Shown: positions 42,383 to 51,643, numbered from the stretch's first letter. The stretch: DNA of 64,000 bases from Sphingobium sp. TKS (GCF_001563265.1 NZ_CP005083.1:4185858-4249857); one strand, 5' to 3'. The notes: generated by a model from the sequence alone, not told the origin. Numbers and translations: made by a program.

Positions 42383-45034
42383 ATGGCGCGAACGATCGAC
42401 ACATCCACGCAACAAGCCACGCCTATGATGACGCAATATCTTGCGCTCAAGGCGGAGGCGCAGGACTGTCTGCTTTTTTACCGCATGGGCGACTTTTTCG
42501 AGCTGTTCTTCGAGGATGCGAAGGCGGCGGCGGCGACGCTCGACATTGCGCTCACCAGCCGGGGCGAGCATGGCGGCGTGCCGATCCCGATGTGCGGCGT
42601 GCCAGTGCACAGTGCGGAAACTTATCTTGCACGTCTGATCAAGGCGGGCCACCGCGTCGCCATTGCGGAGCAGACCGAGACACCTGCGCAGGCCAAGGCA
42701 CGGGGCAGCAAATCCCTCGTGGCCCGCGCCATCGTCCGCTATGTGACGGCGGGCACGCTGACCGAAGAGACGCTGCTCGACAGCCGACGCGACAATATGC
42801 TGGTGGCGCTGGCGCAGGTCGGGGGCGAGGATAGGCAGGAATATGGCCTTGCCGCCGCCGATATCTCGACCGGGCGGTTCGAAACACTGACGTTGCGGGC
42901 CAGCGATCTGGCGGCAGAACTGGCGCGCCTGCGGCCGAGCGAGATCGTGTTGCCGGACGGGCTGGAACTGGATCTGCCCGATTCCCATCCCTTCGATCGC
43001 GCCGCCTTTTCCAGCAGCCGGGCCGAGGCGGCGCTGAAGCGCGTCTTCGGCGTCGCCACGCTCGACGGATTCGGCCAGTTCAGCCGCGCCGAATTGGCGG
43101 CCATGGGCGGATTGCTGAGCTATCTCGATCATGCGGGCAAGGGCACCCTGCCCTTCCTTGCCCCGCCGATGCGCAAGACCAGCAGCGCGCATGTCGCCAT
43201 CGATGCGGCGACGCGCGAGAGCCTGGAGATCACCGCTACCATGAACGGCACGCGGGCGGGCAGCCTGCTGGGCGCGGTCGACCGGACCGTGACGGGCGCC
43301 GGGGCGCGATTGCTGGGGCAGGATCTGTCCGCACCCTTGATGGATCAGGCGGCCATCGAAGCGCGGCTGGGCCTGGTGCAACTATTCCATGACGACGGCA
43401 TGCTGCGCGACCAGTTGCGCGTGGCTTTGCGCGCCCTGCCGGATATCGGGCGCGCTCTGGGTCGCCTTGCCATCAGCAGGGGCAGTCCGCGTGATCTGGG
43501 TCAGTTGCGGGACGGGCTTGGCGAAGCGCGGCTGCTGCGCGAACGGTTGGGACGCCTGCCCGACCAGCCGTTGCTGCTGGCGCAATTGCTCCCCTCGCTC
43601 GACGGACATGGCGCGCTGGTCGACAGCCTGTCCCGCGCCCTCGTCCCCAGCCCGCCGACCGAAACCGCCAATGGCGGCTATATCGCGGACGGCTATGACC
43701 CGGCGCTGGATGAGCTGCGCCGCCTCGCCGGAGACGGCCGCCGCGCCATCGCCGCGCTGGAGGCGAAATATCGCGAGCAGACCGGCATCGCCTCACTCAA
43801 GATCCGGCATAATGGCGTACTGGGCTATCATGTCGAGGTGCCCGCCCGCGCCGCCGACCGGTTGATGCAGCCCGACAGCGGCTTCACCCATCGCCAGACG
43901 CTGGCCGGGGTGGTTCGCTTCAATTCGGTCGACCTGCATGAGCAGGCGAGCCGCGTCGCGCAGGCGGGCGCCCATGCGCTGGTCGCCGAAGCCGCGCATC
44001 TGGAAGAGCTGATCGAAGCCACCCTCGCCCGCAAGGCGGAGATCGCCCGCGCCGCCGATGCCCTCGCCCGGCTCGACGTGGCGGCGGCGCTGGCCGAACG
44101 GGCGGCCGAAGGCGGCTGGCAACGGCCCCATTTCCTGCCCGAAGATGGCGAAGGACCGAGCCTCGAAATCACCGGCGGACGCCATCCGGTGGTCGAGGAT
44201 GCGCTGCGTCGCGAAGGCCAACCCTTTGTCGCCAATGATTGCCGGTTGGTGGCCAGTGACCGGCTCTGGCTGGTCACGGGTCCGAACATGGGCGGTAAAT
44301 CCACCTTCCTGCGACAGAACGCGATCATCGTCATTCTCGCCCAAGCAGGCGCCTATGTGCCCGCGCAGTCCGCGACCCTCACACTGGTCGACCGCCTGTT
44401 CAGCCGCGTCGGCGCATCGGACAATCTGGCGAAGGGCCGTTCGACCTTCATGGTCGAGATGGTGGAAACCGCAGCCATTCTCGCGCAAGCGACCGAACGC
44501 AGTTTCGTCATCCTCGATGAAGTCGGACGCGGCACGTCCACCTATGACGGGCTGGCGCTGGCTTGGGCGGTGGTCGAGGCGGTACATGAGGTCAATCGCT
44601 GCCGCTGCCTGTTCGCCACCCATTATCATGAGCTGACGCGGCTGGCGGAAACCCTATCCTCGCTCTCGCTCCACCATGTCCGGGCGCGGGAGTGGAAGGG
44701 CGATCTGGTGCTGCTGCACGAGGTGGCGGAGGGTCCGGCGGATCGCAGCTATGGTCTGGCCGTGGCGCGGCTGGCGGGACTGCCGCCTGCCGTTCTCAAG
44801 CGGGCGAAGGACGTTCTGGCGCGCCTCGAAGCGGGCAAGGCCAAGACCGGCGGCATCGCGGCGGGGCTGGACGACCTGCCTCTGTTCGCCGCCGCCACCG
44901 CGCAGGTCGAGGAGAAGGTCGATCCTCTTCGCGCCGCGCTGGTGGCGATCGACGCCGACGCGCTGTCCCCCCGCGAGGCGCTCGATCAACTCTATCGCCT
45001 CAAGCAACTGGCGGCAGCCGGTCAGGAAGACTAG
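42383..45034 (+). CDS. mutS: DNA mismatch repair protein MutS
   Basis: 883 residues from ATG 42383. The mismatch-binding domain starts MMTQYLALKAEAQDCLLFYR with the Phe-x-Glu motif in MGDFFELFFEDA. The connector, lever and clamp domains follow. The ATPase has Walker A GPNMGGKSTFLRQ, then FMVEMVETAAIL, Walker B ILDEVGRGTSTYDGLALAW, and FATHYHELTRLAE. It recognises mismatches and recruits MutL. An ATG 14 codons in (MMTQY) is an alternative start. It is followed 9 bases later by glnD. Confidence 0.96.
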   Translation: MARTIDTSTQQATPMMTQYLALKAEAQDCLLFYRMGDFFELFFEDAKAAAATLDIALTSRGEHGGVPIPMCGVPVHSAETYLARLIKAGHRVAIAEQTETPAQAKARGSKSLVARAIVRYVTAGTLTEETLLDSRRDNMLVALAQVGGEDRQEYGLAAADISTGRFETLTLRASDLAAELARLRPSEIVLPDGLELDLPDSHPFDRAAFSSSRAEAALKRVFGVATLDGFGQFSRAELAAMGGLLSYLDHAGKGTLPFLAPPMRKTSSAHVAIDAATRESLEITATMNGTRAGSLLGAVDRTVTGAGARLLGQDLSAPLMDQAAIEARLGLVQLFHDDGMLRDQLRVALRALPDIGRALGRLAISRGSPRDLGQLRDGLGEARLLRERLGRLPDQPLLLAQLLPSLDGHGALVDSLSRALVPSPPTETANGGYIADGYDPALDELRRLAGDGRRAIAALEAKYREQTGIASLKIRHNGVLGYHVEVPARAADRLMQPDSGFTHRQTLAGVVRFNSVDLHEQASRVAQAGAHALVAEAAHLEELIEATLARKAEIARAADALARLDVAAALAERAAEGGWQRPHFLPEDGEGPSLEITGGRHPVVEDALRREGQPFVANDCRLVASDRLWLVTGPNMGGKSTFLRQNAIIVILAQAGAYVPAQSATLTLVDRLFSRVGASDNLAKGRSTFMVEMVETAAILAQATERSFVILDEVGRGTSTYDGLALAWAVVEAVHEVNRCRCLFATHYHELTRLAETLSSLSLHHVRAREWKGDLVLLHEVAEGPADRSYGLAVARLAGLPPAVLKRAKDVLARLEAGKAKTGGIAAGLDDLPLFAAATAQVEEKVDPLRAALVAIDADALSPREALDQLYRLKQLAAAGQED

Positions 45035-45043
45035 GTTAGCTTT

Positions 45044-47803
45044 ATGGTCATGCAATTTCCAAAATTGGGGTCCAGGCGGGCGATCATCGACCGGCGCGCC
45101 ATTTCCGACCGCATCAATACGCTGGCGCAGGAGCATCGGGGCGATCAGATCAAACTGCGCGGCCTGATCGTGAAGCTATTGAAGGACGCTCTGGATGCGG
45201 GGCGCGAGGATGTCGCCCACCGCCTCAACCAGAAACCGACGCGCGGGCGGGAAGCGGTGACCGCCTTCGCCTTCCTGGTCGATCAGATATTGCGGCTGCT
45301 CTACGACGCCACCACGCACCATCTCTATCCGGCAGGCAATCGCAGCACCGGCGAGCGGATCGTGCTGATCGCGGTGGGCGGCTATGGCCGGGGCGAGATG
45401 GCGCCGCACAGCGATGTCGACATCGGCTTCATCACCCCCTGGAAACCCACCGGCTGGACCGAGCAGGTCATCGAATCCATGCTCTATTCGCTGTGGGACT
45501 TGGGGCTGAAAGTTGGCCATAGCAGCCGGTCGATCGATGAAACCGTGCGCATGGCGAAGGCGGACCTCACCGTCCGCACGGCTTTGCTGGAGGCGCGTTA
45601 CATCTGGGGCGACCGCGCCCTTTATGAGGAAGTCAGCACCCGTTTCGACGCCGATGTGATGCAGGGCACCGCCCGCGCCTTTGTGACCGAAAAGCTGGTG
45701 GAGCGCGACGAACGGCACAAACGCATGGGCGACAGCCGCTATGTCGTCGAACCTAATGTGAAGGAAGGCAAGGGCGGGCTGCGCGACCTGCATACGCTGT
45801 TCTGGATCGGCAAATATGTGAACCGGGTGAAGTCAGTCGCGGAACTGGTCGATGTCGGCCTGCTGACCGAAAGCGAGCTGCGGCAGTTCCAGAAAGCGGA
45901 GGATTTCCTCTGGGCGGTGCGCTGCCACCTGCACATGATCACGGGCCGCGCCGAGGATCGGCTGACCTTCGACCTCCAGCTCGAAACCGCCACCCGCATG
46001 CACTTTATCGGGCGCGCCGGGCGGTCGGGTGTCGAGCGGTTCATGCGCTATTATTTCCTGAACGCGAAGACCGTGGGCGACCTGACCGCCGTGTTCCTCG
46101 CCCATCTGGACGACCAGATGGCCGAGCGTGGACGGCGCTATATCCCCAGCTTCTTCCGGCGCCCGAAGAAACTGGACGGCTTCGTGCTGGATCGCGGGCG
46201 GCTGGCCTTGCCCAATGACCAGTTTTTCCAGGATGATCCGGTCCGGCTGCTGGAGATCTTCGCGCTGGCCGACAAGCATGGCCTGGCCATCCATCCCAGC
46301 GCCATGCGCGCCGCCAGCCGCGACGCGAGCCTGATCACCGCCAAGGTGCGCCGCGATCCGCGCGCCAACGCCGCCTTCATGGAGGTGCTGACCTCTCCGC
46401 GCGATCCCGAAACGGTGCTGCGCTGGATGAACGAGTCGACCGTCTTCGGCCGCTTCATCCCCGATTTCCGCCGCGTCGTGGCGCAGATGCAGTTCGACAT
46501 GTATCACCACTATACGGTGGACGAACATACGATCCGCGCCGTCGGTCTGCTGGCGCGGATCGAAAAGGGCGAGCTGAATCAGGATCATCCGCTGGCGGCG
46601 GACCTGATGGGCAAGCTGCTGTCGCGCCGCGTCCTCTATGTCGCGGTGCTGCTGCACGACATCGCCAAGGGACGCGGCGGCGACCACAGCATATTGGGCG
46701 CGGAAGTGGCGGAGCATCTCTGCCCGCGCCTGGGCCTGACCCCGGCGGAGACGGAAACCGTGTCCTGGCTGGTGCTGCATCACCTGCTGATGTCGGCCAC
46801 CGCCTTCAAGCGCGATCTGGCCGATTACAAGACCATCCTCGATTTCGTCGAGGTGGTGCAGAGTCCGGAGCGGTTGAGGCTGCTGCTATGCCTGACCGTG
46901 GTCGACATCCGCGCCGTGGGCCCCGGCGTCTGGAATAGCTGGAAACGCCAGTTGCTGGGCGATCTTTATGAGTCCGCCGAAGAGCTGCTGCGCCTTGGCC
47001 ACAAGCAGAAGGGCCGAAGCGAGCGGGTTACGGTCAAGCAGCAGGCGCTGCGCCAGGCACTCGGCCTCTCCGAAGCGGATTTCGAGAAACTGCGCAAGCG
47101 TCTGCCCGAAAGCTACTGGATCGCGGAACCCGACGATATCCTGTTCCACAATGCCCAGCATATATTGGAGGCGGGCGACTCCCCCCTCTCCATCGCCGCG
47201 CAATATTATCCGCAGCGCGGCGCGACGCTGGTGACGGTCTATGCCGCCGACCATCCGGGACTGTTCTACCGGATCGCGGGCGCCATTCATCTGGCGGGCG
47301 GCAACATCATCGACGCGCGCATCCACACCACGCGCGACGGCGTCGCGATCGACAATTTCCTGGTGCAGGATCCGCTGGGCGGCGCGTTCCACAGCCCCGA
47401 GCAACTTGTGCGCATCCGCAAGGCGATCGAGGATTCGCTCGCCAACCGGCACCGCATGATCACCAAGCTGGAAGCGCGCCCCCTGCCCCGCACCCGCGCC
47501 GAGGCCTTTCGCATCGAGCCCAATGTGCTGATCGACAACAAGGCGTCGAACCGCTTCACTGTGATCGAAGTGAATGCGCGGGACCGCCCGGCGCTGCTGT
47601 TCAGCCTGGCCAATGCGCTGTTCCAGTCGAAGGTGACGGTACACAGCGCCCATGTCGCCACCTATGGCGAGCGCGCCGTCGACACCTTCTACGTCACCGA
47701 CCTCCTGGCCGGGAAGATCGAGAGCAAGGCGCGGCTGCAAACGCTGGAGCGGCGGCTGCTGGAAGCGGCAGGTGGCGAAGTGACGGAGCTGGAGAAAGCA
47801 TAA
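45044..47803 (+). CDS. glnD: [Protein-PII] uridylyltransferase / uridylyl-removing enzyme (GlnD)
   Basis: 919 residues. The nucleotidyltransferase site is GGYGRGEMAPHSDVDIGF. The HD domain has LLHDIAKGRGGDHS and the surrounding His residues. Two C-terminal ACT domains are visible (VTVYAADHPGLFYRIAGAIH; IEVNARDRPALLFSLANAL). It senses glutamine and adds or removes UMP on PII, setting nitrogen assimilation. The mutS-glnD order is common in alphaproteobacteria. A palindromic repeat follows the stop. Confidence 0.96.
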   Translation: MVMQFPKLGSRRAIIDRRAISDRINTLAQEHRGDQIKLRGLIVKLLKDALDAGREDVAHRLNQKPTRGREAVTAFAFLVDQILRLLYDATTHHLYPAGNRSTGERIVLIAVGGYGRGEMAPHSDVDIGFITPWKPTGWTEQVIESMLYSLWDLGLKVGHSSRSIDETVRMAKADLTVRTALLEARYIWGDRALYEEVSTRFDADVMQGTARAFVTEKLVERDERHKRMGDSRYVVEPNVKEGKGGLRDLHTLFWIGKYVNRVKSVAELVDVGLLTESELRQFQKAEDFLWAVRCHLHMITGRAEDRLTFDLQLETATRMHFIGRAGRSGVERFMRYYFLNAKTVGDLTAVFLAHLDDQMAERGRRYIPSFFRRPKKLDGFVLDRGRLALPNDQFFQDDPVRLLEIFALADKHGLAIHPSAMRAASRDASLITAKVRRDPRANAAFMEVLTSPRDPETVLRWMNESTVFGRFIPDFRRVVAQMQFDMYHHYTVDEHTIRAVGLLARIEKGELNQDHPLAADLMGKLLSRRVLYVAVLLHDIAKGRGGDHSILGAEVAEHLCPRLGLTPAETETVSWLVLHHLLMSATAFKRDLADYKTILDFVEVVQSPERLRLLLCLTVVDIRAVGPGVWNSWKRQLLGDLYESAEELLRLGHKQKGRSERVTVKQQALRQALGLSEADFEKLRKRLPESYWIAEPDDILFHNAQHILEAGDSPLSIAAQYYPQRGATLVTVYAADHPGLFYRIAGAIHLAGGNIIDARIHTTRDGVAIDNFLVQDPLGGAFHSPEQLVRIRKAIEDSLANRHRMITKLEARPLPRTRAEAFRIEPNVLIDNKASNRFTVIEVNARDRPALLFSLANALFQSKVTVHSAHVATYGERAVDTFYVTDLLAGKIESKARLQTLERRLLEAAGGEVTELEKA

Positions 47804-47805
47804 AA

Positions 47806-47835
47806 TCGTCATTCCCGCGAAGGGGGGAATGACGA
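47806..47835. repeat. Short palindromic repeat (REP-like), copy 3
   Basis: Arms TCGTCATTCCCGC and GGGGGGAATGACGA around GAA(G), one mismatch. Starts 3 bases past the glnD stop and 11 bases before the convergent L,D-transpeptidase stop. Could work as a two-way terminator; AAAATT follows on the right. Confidence 0.75.
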
Positions 47836-47845
47836 AAATTCAACT

Positions 47846-48346
47846 TCAAACGATTTCCATCAAATCGCCCGGCACCAACAACGGCAGCAAACGCAGCATA
47901 TCCGCCCGCTCCACCGCCACGCACCCGGCGGTGGGACGGCCTTCGGACAGGTGGAAGAAGATCGCGCTCCCCTGCCCCGGCACCGGCGGCGCATCATTGT
48001 GCCCCAGCACCACGATCACATCATAGGCATCGTCGTCGCGCAGCAGATTTTCAGCCGAAAAGGGACGCGGCAGGTGCACGGGCCGATTATAGGCCGGATC
48101 GGCCACATCATCGGACCAGCCATCCCCTTCCCGTACCCAGCGCCAAGGCAGGCGGATGCCCGTCGCATCCCCCTTGCCCGGCCGCAGCAACACGCCCCGG
48201 ATTGGCCAGACTCCCAGCGGCGTGCAGCCATCCCCTTCCCGCTTGTCCGCCGCCGCGCAAGCGCCGCCGCGCCCGATGGTGCAGGGAATGTCGATCGCGC
48301 CGAAGGACAGGCGACCCGCGCCCGTATCGACGCGGGCGACGCTCAT
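47846..48346 (-). CDS. L,D-transpeptidase family protein (YkuD fold)
   Basis: 166 residues. The YkuD catalytic motif is IFFHLSEGRPTAGCVAVERA, with His and the nucleophile Cys in T-A-G-C. DGCTPLGVWPI and VIVVLGHNDAPPVPG are conserved. L,D-transpeptidases cross-link peptidoglycan or attach proteins to it. No signal peptide is visible at MSVARVDTGAGRLSFG, which is unusual for a wall enzyme; the start could be wrong or export atypical. It overlaps ribA by 4 bases (48,343-48,346). Confidence 0.82.
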   Translation of the reverse strand: MSVARVDTGAGRLSFGAIDIPCTIGRGGACAAADKREGDGCTPLGVWPIRGVLLRPGKGDATGIRLPWRWVREGDGWSDDVADPAYNRPVHLPRPFSAENLLRDDDAYDVIVVLGHNDAPPVPGQGSAIFFHLSEGRPTAGCVAVERADMLRLLPLLVPGDLMEIV

Positions 48347-49401
48347 AGCTGGTGCCCGGTCCGGTCGCGCTTGGTGGCAAGATAGCGCTCATTATGCGGA
48401 TTGGTGGGCAGGATGATCGGCAACCGTTCCGCCACCTTGATTCCCGCCTTTTCCAGCCCCGTCACCTTGTTCGGATTGTTGGTGAGCAACCTGACTTCAC
48501 CCACGCCCAGCAAGTCCAGCATCCGCGCCGCGACCGAAAAATCGCGCGCGTCTATGGCGAAACCCAGCCGCACATTGGCGTCGACCGTGTCGAAACCCTG
48601 ATCCTGCAAGGCATAGGCGCGCAGCTTGTTGACCAGACCGATGCCCCGCCCTTCCTGCCGCAGATAAAGCAGGATGCCCCAGTTCGAATCCGCGATCCGG
48701 TGCAGCGCCTCATGCAATTGCGGGCCACAGTCGCATTTCAGCGACCCCAGCACGTCGCCGGTCAGGCATTCGCTGTGCAGCCGGATCACCGGCGGCGAGG
48801 CATCCCGCTGGCCGACGATCAGCGCCACATGCTCGCGTGGTTCGTCGGGGCTGCGGAAAGCGACGATCTCGGCGGTTTCGCTGGCCGATACCGGCAGTCT
48901 TGCCCGGGTCGCGATATCCAGATGCACCGCATCGTCATAGGCGTCCACATCGGCGGCGCTGACCTCCGCCTCCGCTTCGCCTTCCACCGTGGCGAAATAG
49001 GCCGGCAATATCCCTGCAAGCCGCGCCAGCCGCAGCGCTGCCTTGGCCGCCACCGGCGCCGCCAGCGGCTTCGCCATGAACGGACCCTTGAGCGGCGAGG
49101 CGAGATCGAGAACCGGATCGGAAATCGCCGTCGCCACGTCGACATCGATCCACGGCGCCCGCGCCACCAGCACCGGCATGTCGGGATCAGCCGCCGCCAA
49201 CTGGTTGGCGAGCTTCAGCGTCTGCGCCCGTGCGGCAGAAATCAGGATGTCGGCTTCAGCGCCCGGATCGAATCCGGCGAGCGTCACCGCGTCGGCGCCC
49301 TCAATGGCCATCAGCCGCAATGCGCCATCGGCGGCCTGCACCCGCACCGGCCAGCCCCGGCGTAGCGCGTCGATGGCGCGGGCGGCGGCGCGCGCGCCCA
49401 T
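48343..49401 (-). CDS. ribA: GTP cyclohydrolase II (RibA) with long N-terminal region
   Basis: 352 residues from ATG 49401. The C-terminal ~195 residues are the enzyme: HSECLTGDVLGSLKCDCG (Zn ligands C-x10-C-x-C), LLYLRQEGRGIGLVNKLRAY, DTVDANVRLGF, and VRLLTNNPNKV. It opens GTP to start riboflavin synthesis. The first ~155 residues lack the DHBP synthase active-site motifs and match no domain I can name. Such long RibA forms occur in alphaproteobacteria. TGATG overlap with the xth stop. Confidence 0.92.
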   Translation of the reverse strand: MGARAAARAIDALRRGWPVRVQAADGALRLMAIEGADAVTLAGFDPGAEADILISAARAQTLKLANQLAAADPDMPVLVARAPWIDVDVATAISDPVLDLASPLKGPFMAKPLAAPVAAKAALRLARLAGILPAYFATVEGEAEAEVSAADVDAYDDAVHLDIATRARLPVSASETAEIVAFRSPDEPREHVALIVGQRDASPPVIRLHSECLTGDVLGSLKCDCGPQLHEALHRIADSNWGILLYLRQEGRGIGLVNKLRAYALQDQGFDTVDANVRLGFAIDARDFSVAARMLDLLGVGEVRLLTNNPNKVTGLEKAGIKVAERLPIILPTNPHNERYLATKRDRTGHQL

Positions 49402-50198
49402 CAGAACGCGAATTCCGTGATGATCGGGATATGGTCGGACGGCTTGCCCCAGTTGCGCGCCGGTTCGACCACGCGATGGCTGAGCGCCTTGCCCGCCACG
49501 TCTCTGGTCATCCACATATGGTCGAGCCGCCGCCCGCGATCCGATTCCGCCCAGTCCTTCGCGCGATAGCTCCACCAGGTGTAGAGCCGCTGCGGCGCGG
49601 GATGGAAATGGCGGCCGATATCGACCCAGTCGTTCGACGCCTGCAACCGCGCCAATATCTCGCACTCGACTGGCGTATGGCTGACCACATTCAGCAATTG
49701 CTTGTGGCTCCAAACATCGCATTCCATCGGCGCGATGTTGAAATCACCGGTCAATATGGTCGGCTTGTCCTCCAACCCAGAGGACCATTCGATCATCCGC
49801 TCCAGAAAATCGAGCTTCTGCCCGAATTTCGGATTCACCTCCCGATCTGCCACATCGCCACCGGCAGGCACATAGACATTCTCGATCCTGACGCCATTGT
49901 CGAGCCGCACGCCGACATGGCGCGCTTCGCCGTTGGCCTGCCAGTCGAACCGGTCGTCCTCATGGATCGGCACCTTGGACATGATCGCCACGCCATGGTG
50001 CATCCGCTGGCCGTTCAGCACCTGATAGACATAGCCCAGTTGCCGGAACATCGCGGTGGGGAAAATCTCGTTCACCACCTTGGTTTCCTGAAGACACAGA
50101 ATGTCGGGCGCTTCCTCTGTCAGAAAGCGCTCCACGATATCGAGCCGGGCACGAACGCTGTTGATGTTCCAGGAAGCGATACTGAGTGTCTGAGGCAT
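49401..50198 (-). CDS. xth: Exodeoxyribonuclease III
   Basis: 265 residues with the full EEP nuclease set: SIASWNINSVRARL, ILCLQETKVVNEIFP (catalytic Glu), ILTGDFNIAPME, WWSYR, and SDHIPIITEFAF with the final His. It is an AP endonuclease and 3' exonuclease for base-excision repair. It is the first gene of a leftward three-gene run (xth, ribA, L,D-transpeptidase). The palindromic element copy B lies 56 bases upstream of its start. Confidence 0.95.
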   Translation of the reverse strand: MPQTLSIASWNINSVRARLDIVERFLTEEAPDILCLQETKVVNEIFPTAMFRQLGYVYQVLNGQRMHHGVAIMSKVPIHEDDRFDWQANGEARHVGVRLDNGVRIENVYVPAGGDVADREVNPKFGQKLDFLERMIEWSSGLEDKPTILTGDFNIAPMECDVWSHKQLLNVVSHTPVECEILARLQASNDWVDIGRHFHPAPQRLYTWWSYRAKDWAESDRGRRLDHMWMTRDVAGKALSHRVVEPARNWGKPSDHIPIITEFAF

Positions 50199-50253
50199 GG
50201 TGATCCACTAAGACCCTCCGCCGTCCTGCGCAAGGGCGACAAGGACGGCACCG

Positions 50254-50393
50254 TTTGGGCCGGGATTTGGCTCGGGGTGGAGCGAAAATAGTGGATTTCG
50301 AGAACCGGCGCGCAGCGACCTTAAAGGTCGTGAGCACCGGAAGCGCAGAAAGCCGCTATTTGCAGCCCTCCCTGGGCCAAATCCCGGCCCAAA
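50254..50393. repeat. Long structured palindromic element, copy B
   Basis: Perfect 17-bp outer arms (50,254-50,270 and 50,377-50,393). The inner core is TTTCGAGAACCGGCGCGCAG, a hairpin CGACC-TTAAA-GGTCG (50,316-50,330), then TGAGCACCGGAAGCGCAG. An AAATAG/CTATTT stem flanks it. Compared with copy A (42,141-42,282), the core is conserved while outer, middle and inner stems changed in a paired manner. It sits between the lolA terminator and the xth start. Confidence 0.8.
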
Positions 50394-50394
50394 C

Positions 50395-50432
50395 AAAAAG
50401 ACCCCCGCTCCGGGGGCATGGAACGGGGGTCT
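50395..50432 (-). terminator. Intrinsic terminator of lolA
   Basis: Read on the minus strand: arms AGACCCCCG and CGGGGGTCT, with a 16-base loop that can also pair internally (CCCCCGGAGCGGGGG), then TTTTTG. It is 163 bases past the lolA stop. Confidence 0.8.
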
Positions 50433-50594
50433 CGATCGCGCCCTTGAAGCGCTTTGCGACGGGAGCGGAGTGCCGGGTAACAGGGGGGAAATCCCGGTTT
50501 CGTCTCTCGCCGTGGAGTTCTTTTTAGGAGGCGGGATATGAGCGTCAGATGAACGATTCTGAAAAGTTTTCGGCCCGTCGCGCCTGTGGCCCGC

Positions 50595-51248
50595 TTAACC
50601 GCCCGCTGCGCGTCCCTTGGGCCGCGGATCGGTCCAGCGGAAGGCGGAATCGGCCACCGGCACGCCATAACGCTGGTTGCTGAGCTTCACCGCCGTCCGG
50701 TTATTCTGCGAATCCAGCGCCACCCAGCCGTAAAGCTGCAAGCCCGCGGGGCTCACCGCGTCCCGTTTGAAGATCATGGTGATGGTGCCATATTCCGGCC
50801 GCTTGGGATCGCGTGCCTGGACGGACAATATGGTCGGATCGCCAGTCTGGATCACCTTGCCGAATTTCGACAGATCCTTGTTGGGGTCGATGAGCGCGCC
50901 CAGCGGCGAATTGCCGATCGGCCAGCGCTGCACCTGCCGCACTTCATAGTCGATCATCGTCAGCGCCCTGCCGTCGCCCACGATCAGCAGCGGTACGCCC
51001 TTTTGATATTGGAAACGGATCTTGCCCGGCTGCTTGATGATGAGCTGGCCGGTCAGCGTCTGCCCATTGCGGTCGGTCTGGGAGAAATTGGCGGTCATGG
51101 TGGTGACGGCGCGAATATAGGCGTTGACCTTCGACAGGTCCGATTGGTCCTCCTGCGCCGCCGCCGGCATCATCGGCACCGCGAAAGGCGCAATAGCCAG
51201 CGTCAGGGCAGCCAGCGTCAGGGTGGGGGACGCAAGGATGCGCTTCAT
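50595..51248 (-). CDS. lolA: Outer-membrane lipoprotein carrier protein LolA
   Basis: 217 residues. The signal peptide ends at about residue 32 (MPAAAQ). The LolA fold follows: AVTTMTANFSQTDRNGQTLTG, PGKIRFQYQKGVPLLIVGDG, VQRWPIGNSPLGALI, and YGTITMIFKRDAVSPAGLQLYGW. It ferries lipoproteins across the periplasm. GGAGATGATTGC precedes the ATG. It lies downstream of ftsK with 522 bases between, in which a candidate small RNA sits. It ends in the intrinsic terminator at 50,395. Confidence 0.9.
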   Translation of the reverse strand: MKRILASPTLTLAALTLAIAPFAVPMMPAAAQEDQSDLSKVNAYIRAVTTMTANFSQTDRNGQTLTGQLIIKQPGKIRFQYQKGVPLLIVGDGRALTMIDYEVRQVQRWPIGNSPLGALIDPNKDLSKFGKVIQTGDPTILSVQARDPKRPEYGTITMIFKRDAVSPAGLQLYGWVALDSQNNRTAVKLSNQRYGVPVADSAFRWTDPRPKGRAAGG

Positions 51249-51488
51249 GCAATCATCTCCGGTTGTTCAGGGTGAGGAGTGTAGGGGGCAGGGCTTGAAC
51301 CCGTTGTGAACCCATTCGTTCCATGAGCGCAATGGATCGGATCGCTGGAACGGGAAGGGGGAGAGCGGCATGGCCACTCAATCCCCCTCTGCTCCCGCTT
51401 CGCCAGTGCCGGTTTTTCCGGCGGCCCCTCTCCCAATTATTTTTTAGGCGCTGCGGTGAGCGGCCTCTGCTTAGACCGGCGCGATGAC

Positions 51489-51643
51489 AAAAAAAAGGCT
51501 GATCCGAAGACCAGCCTGAAAGTTTTTAGGAGAGGATGCCTGAAAGGCAGGCTCCTCTTCGGCCAAATCGCGTTTCGCTGCAAATGCGAAGAACCAAAGG
51601 ACGATTGCACAAAACGCAATCATGCCCGGAAATCAGGGATTTC
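51489..51643 (-). ncRNA. Candidate small RNA 1 with anti-Shine-Dalgarno stretch
   Basis: Read on the minus strand from about 51,643: hairpin GAAATC-CCT-GATTTC, hairpin GATTGC-GTTTTGT-GCAATC, hairpin TTCGC-n7-GCGAA, and hairpin GCCTG-CCTTT-CAGGC. The unpaired stretch ATCCTCTCCTAAAAACTTTC follows, then a 9-bp terminator stem with a UUCG loop and eight U's (51,489-51,517). A homologous copy lies at 58,452-58,617. The CCUCUCCU segment is complementary to GGAGAGG-type ribosome sites. Transcription was not shown; the 5' end is approximate. It may belong to the suhB/MmgR-type alphaproteobacterial sRNAs, which must be tested. Confidence 0.72.
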
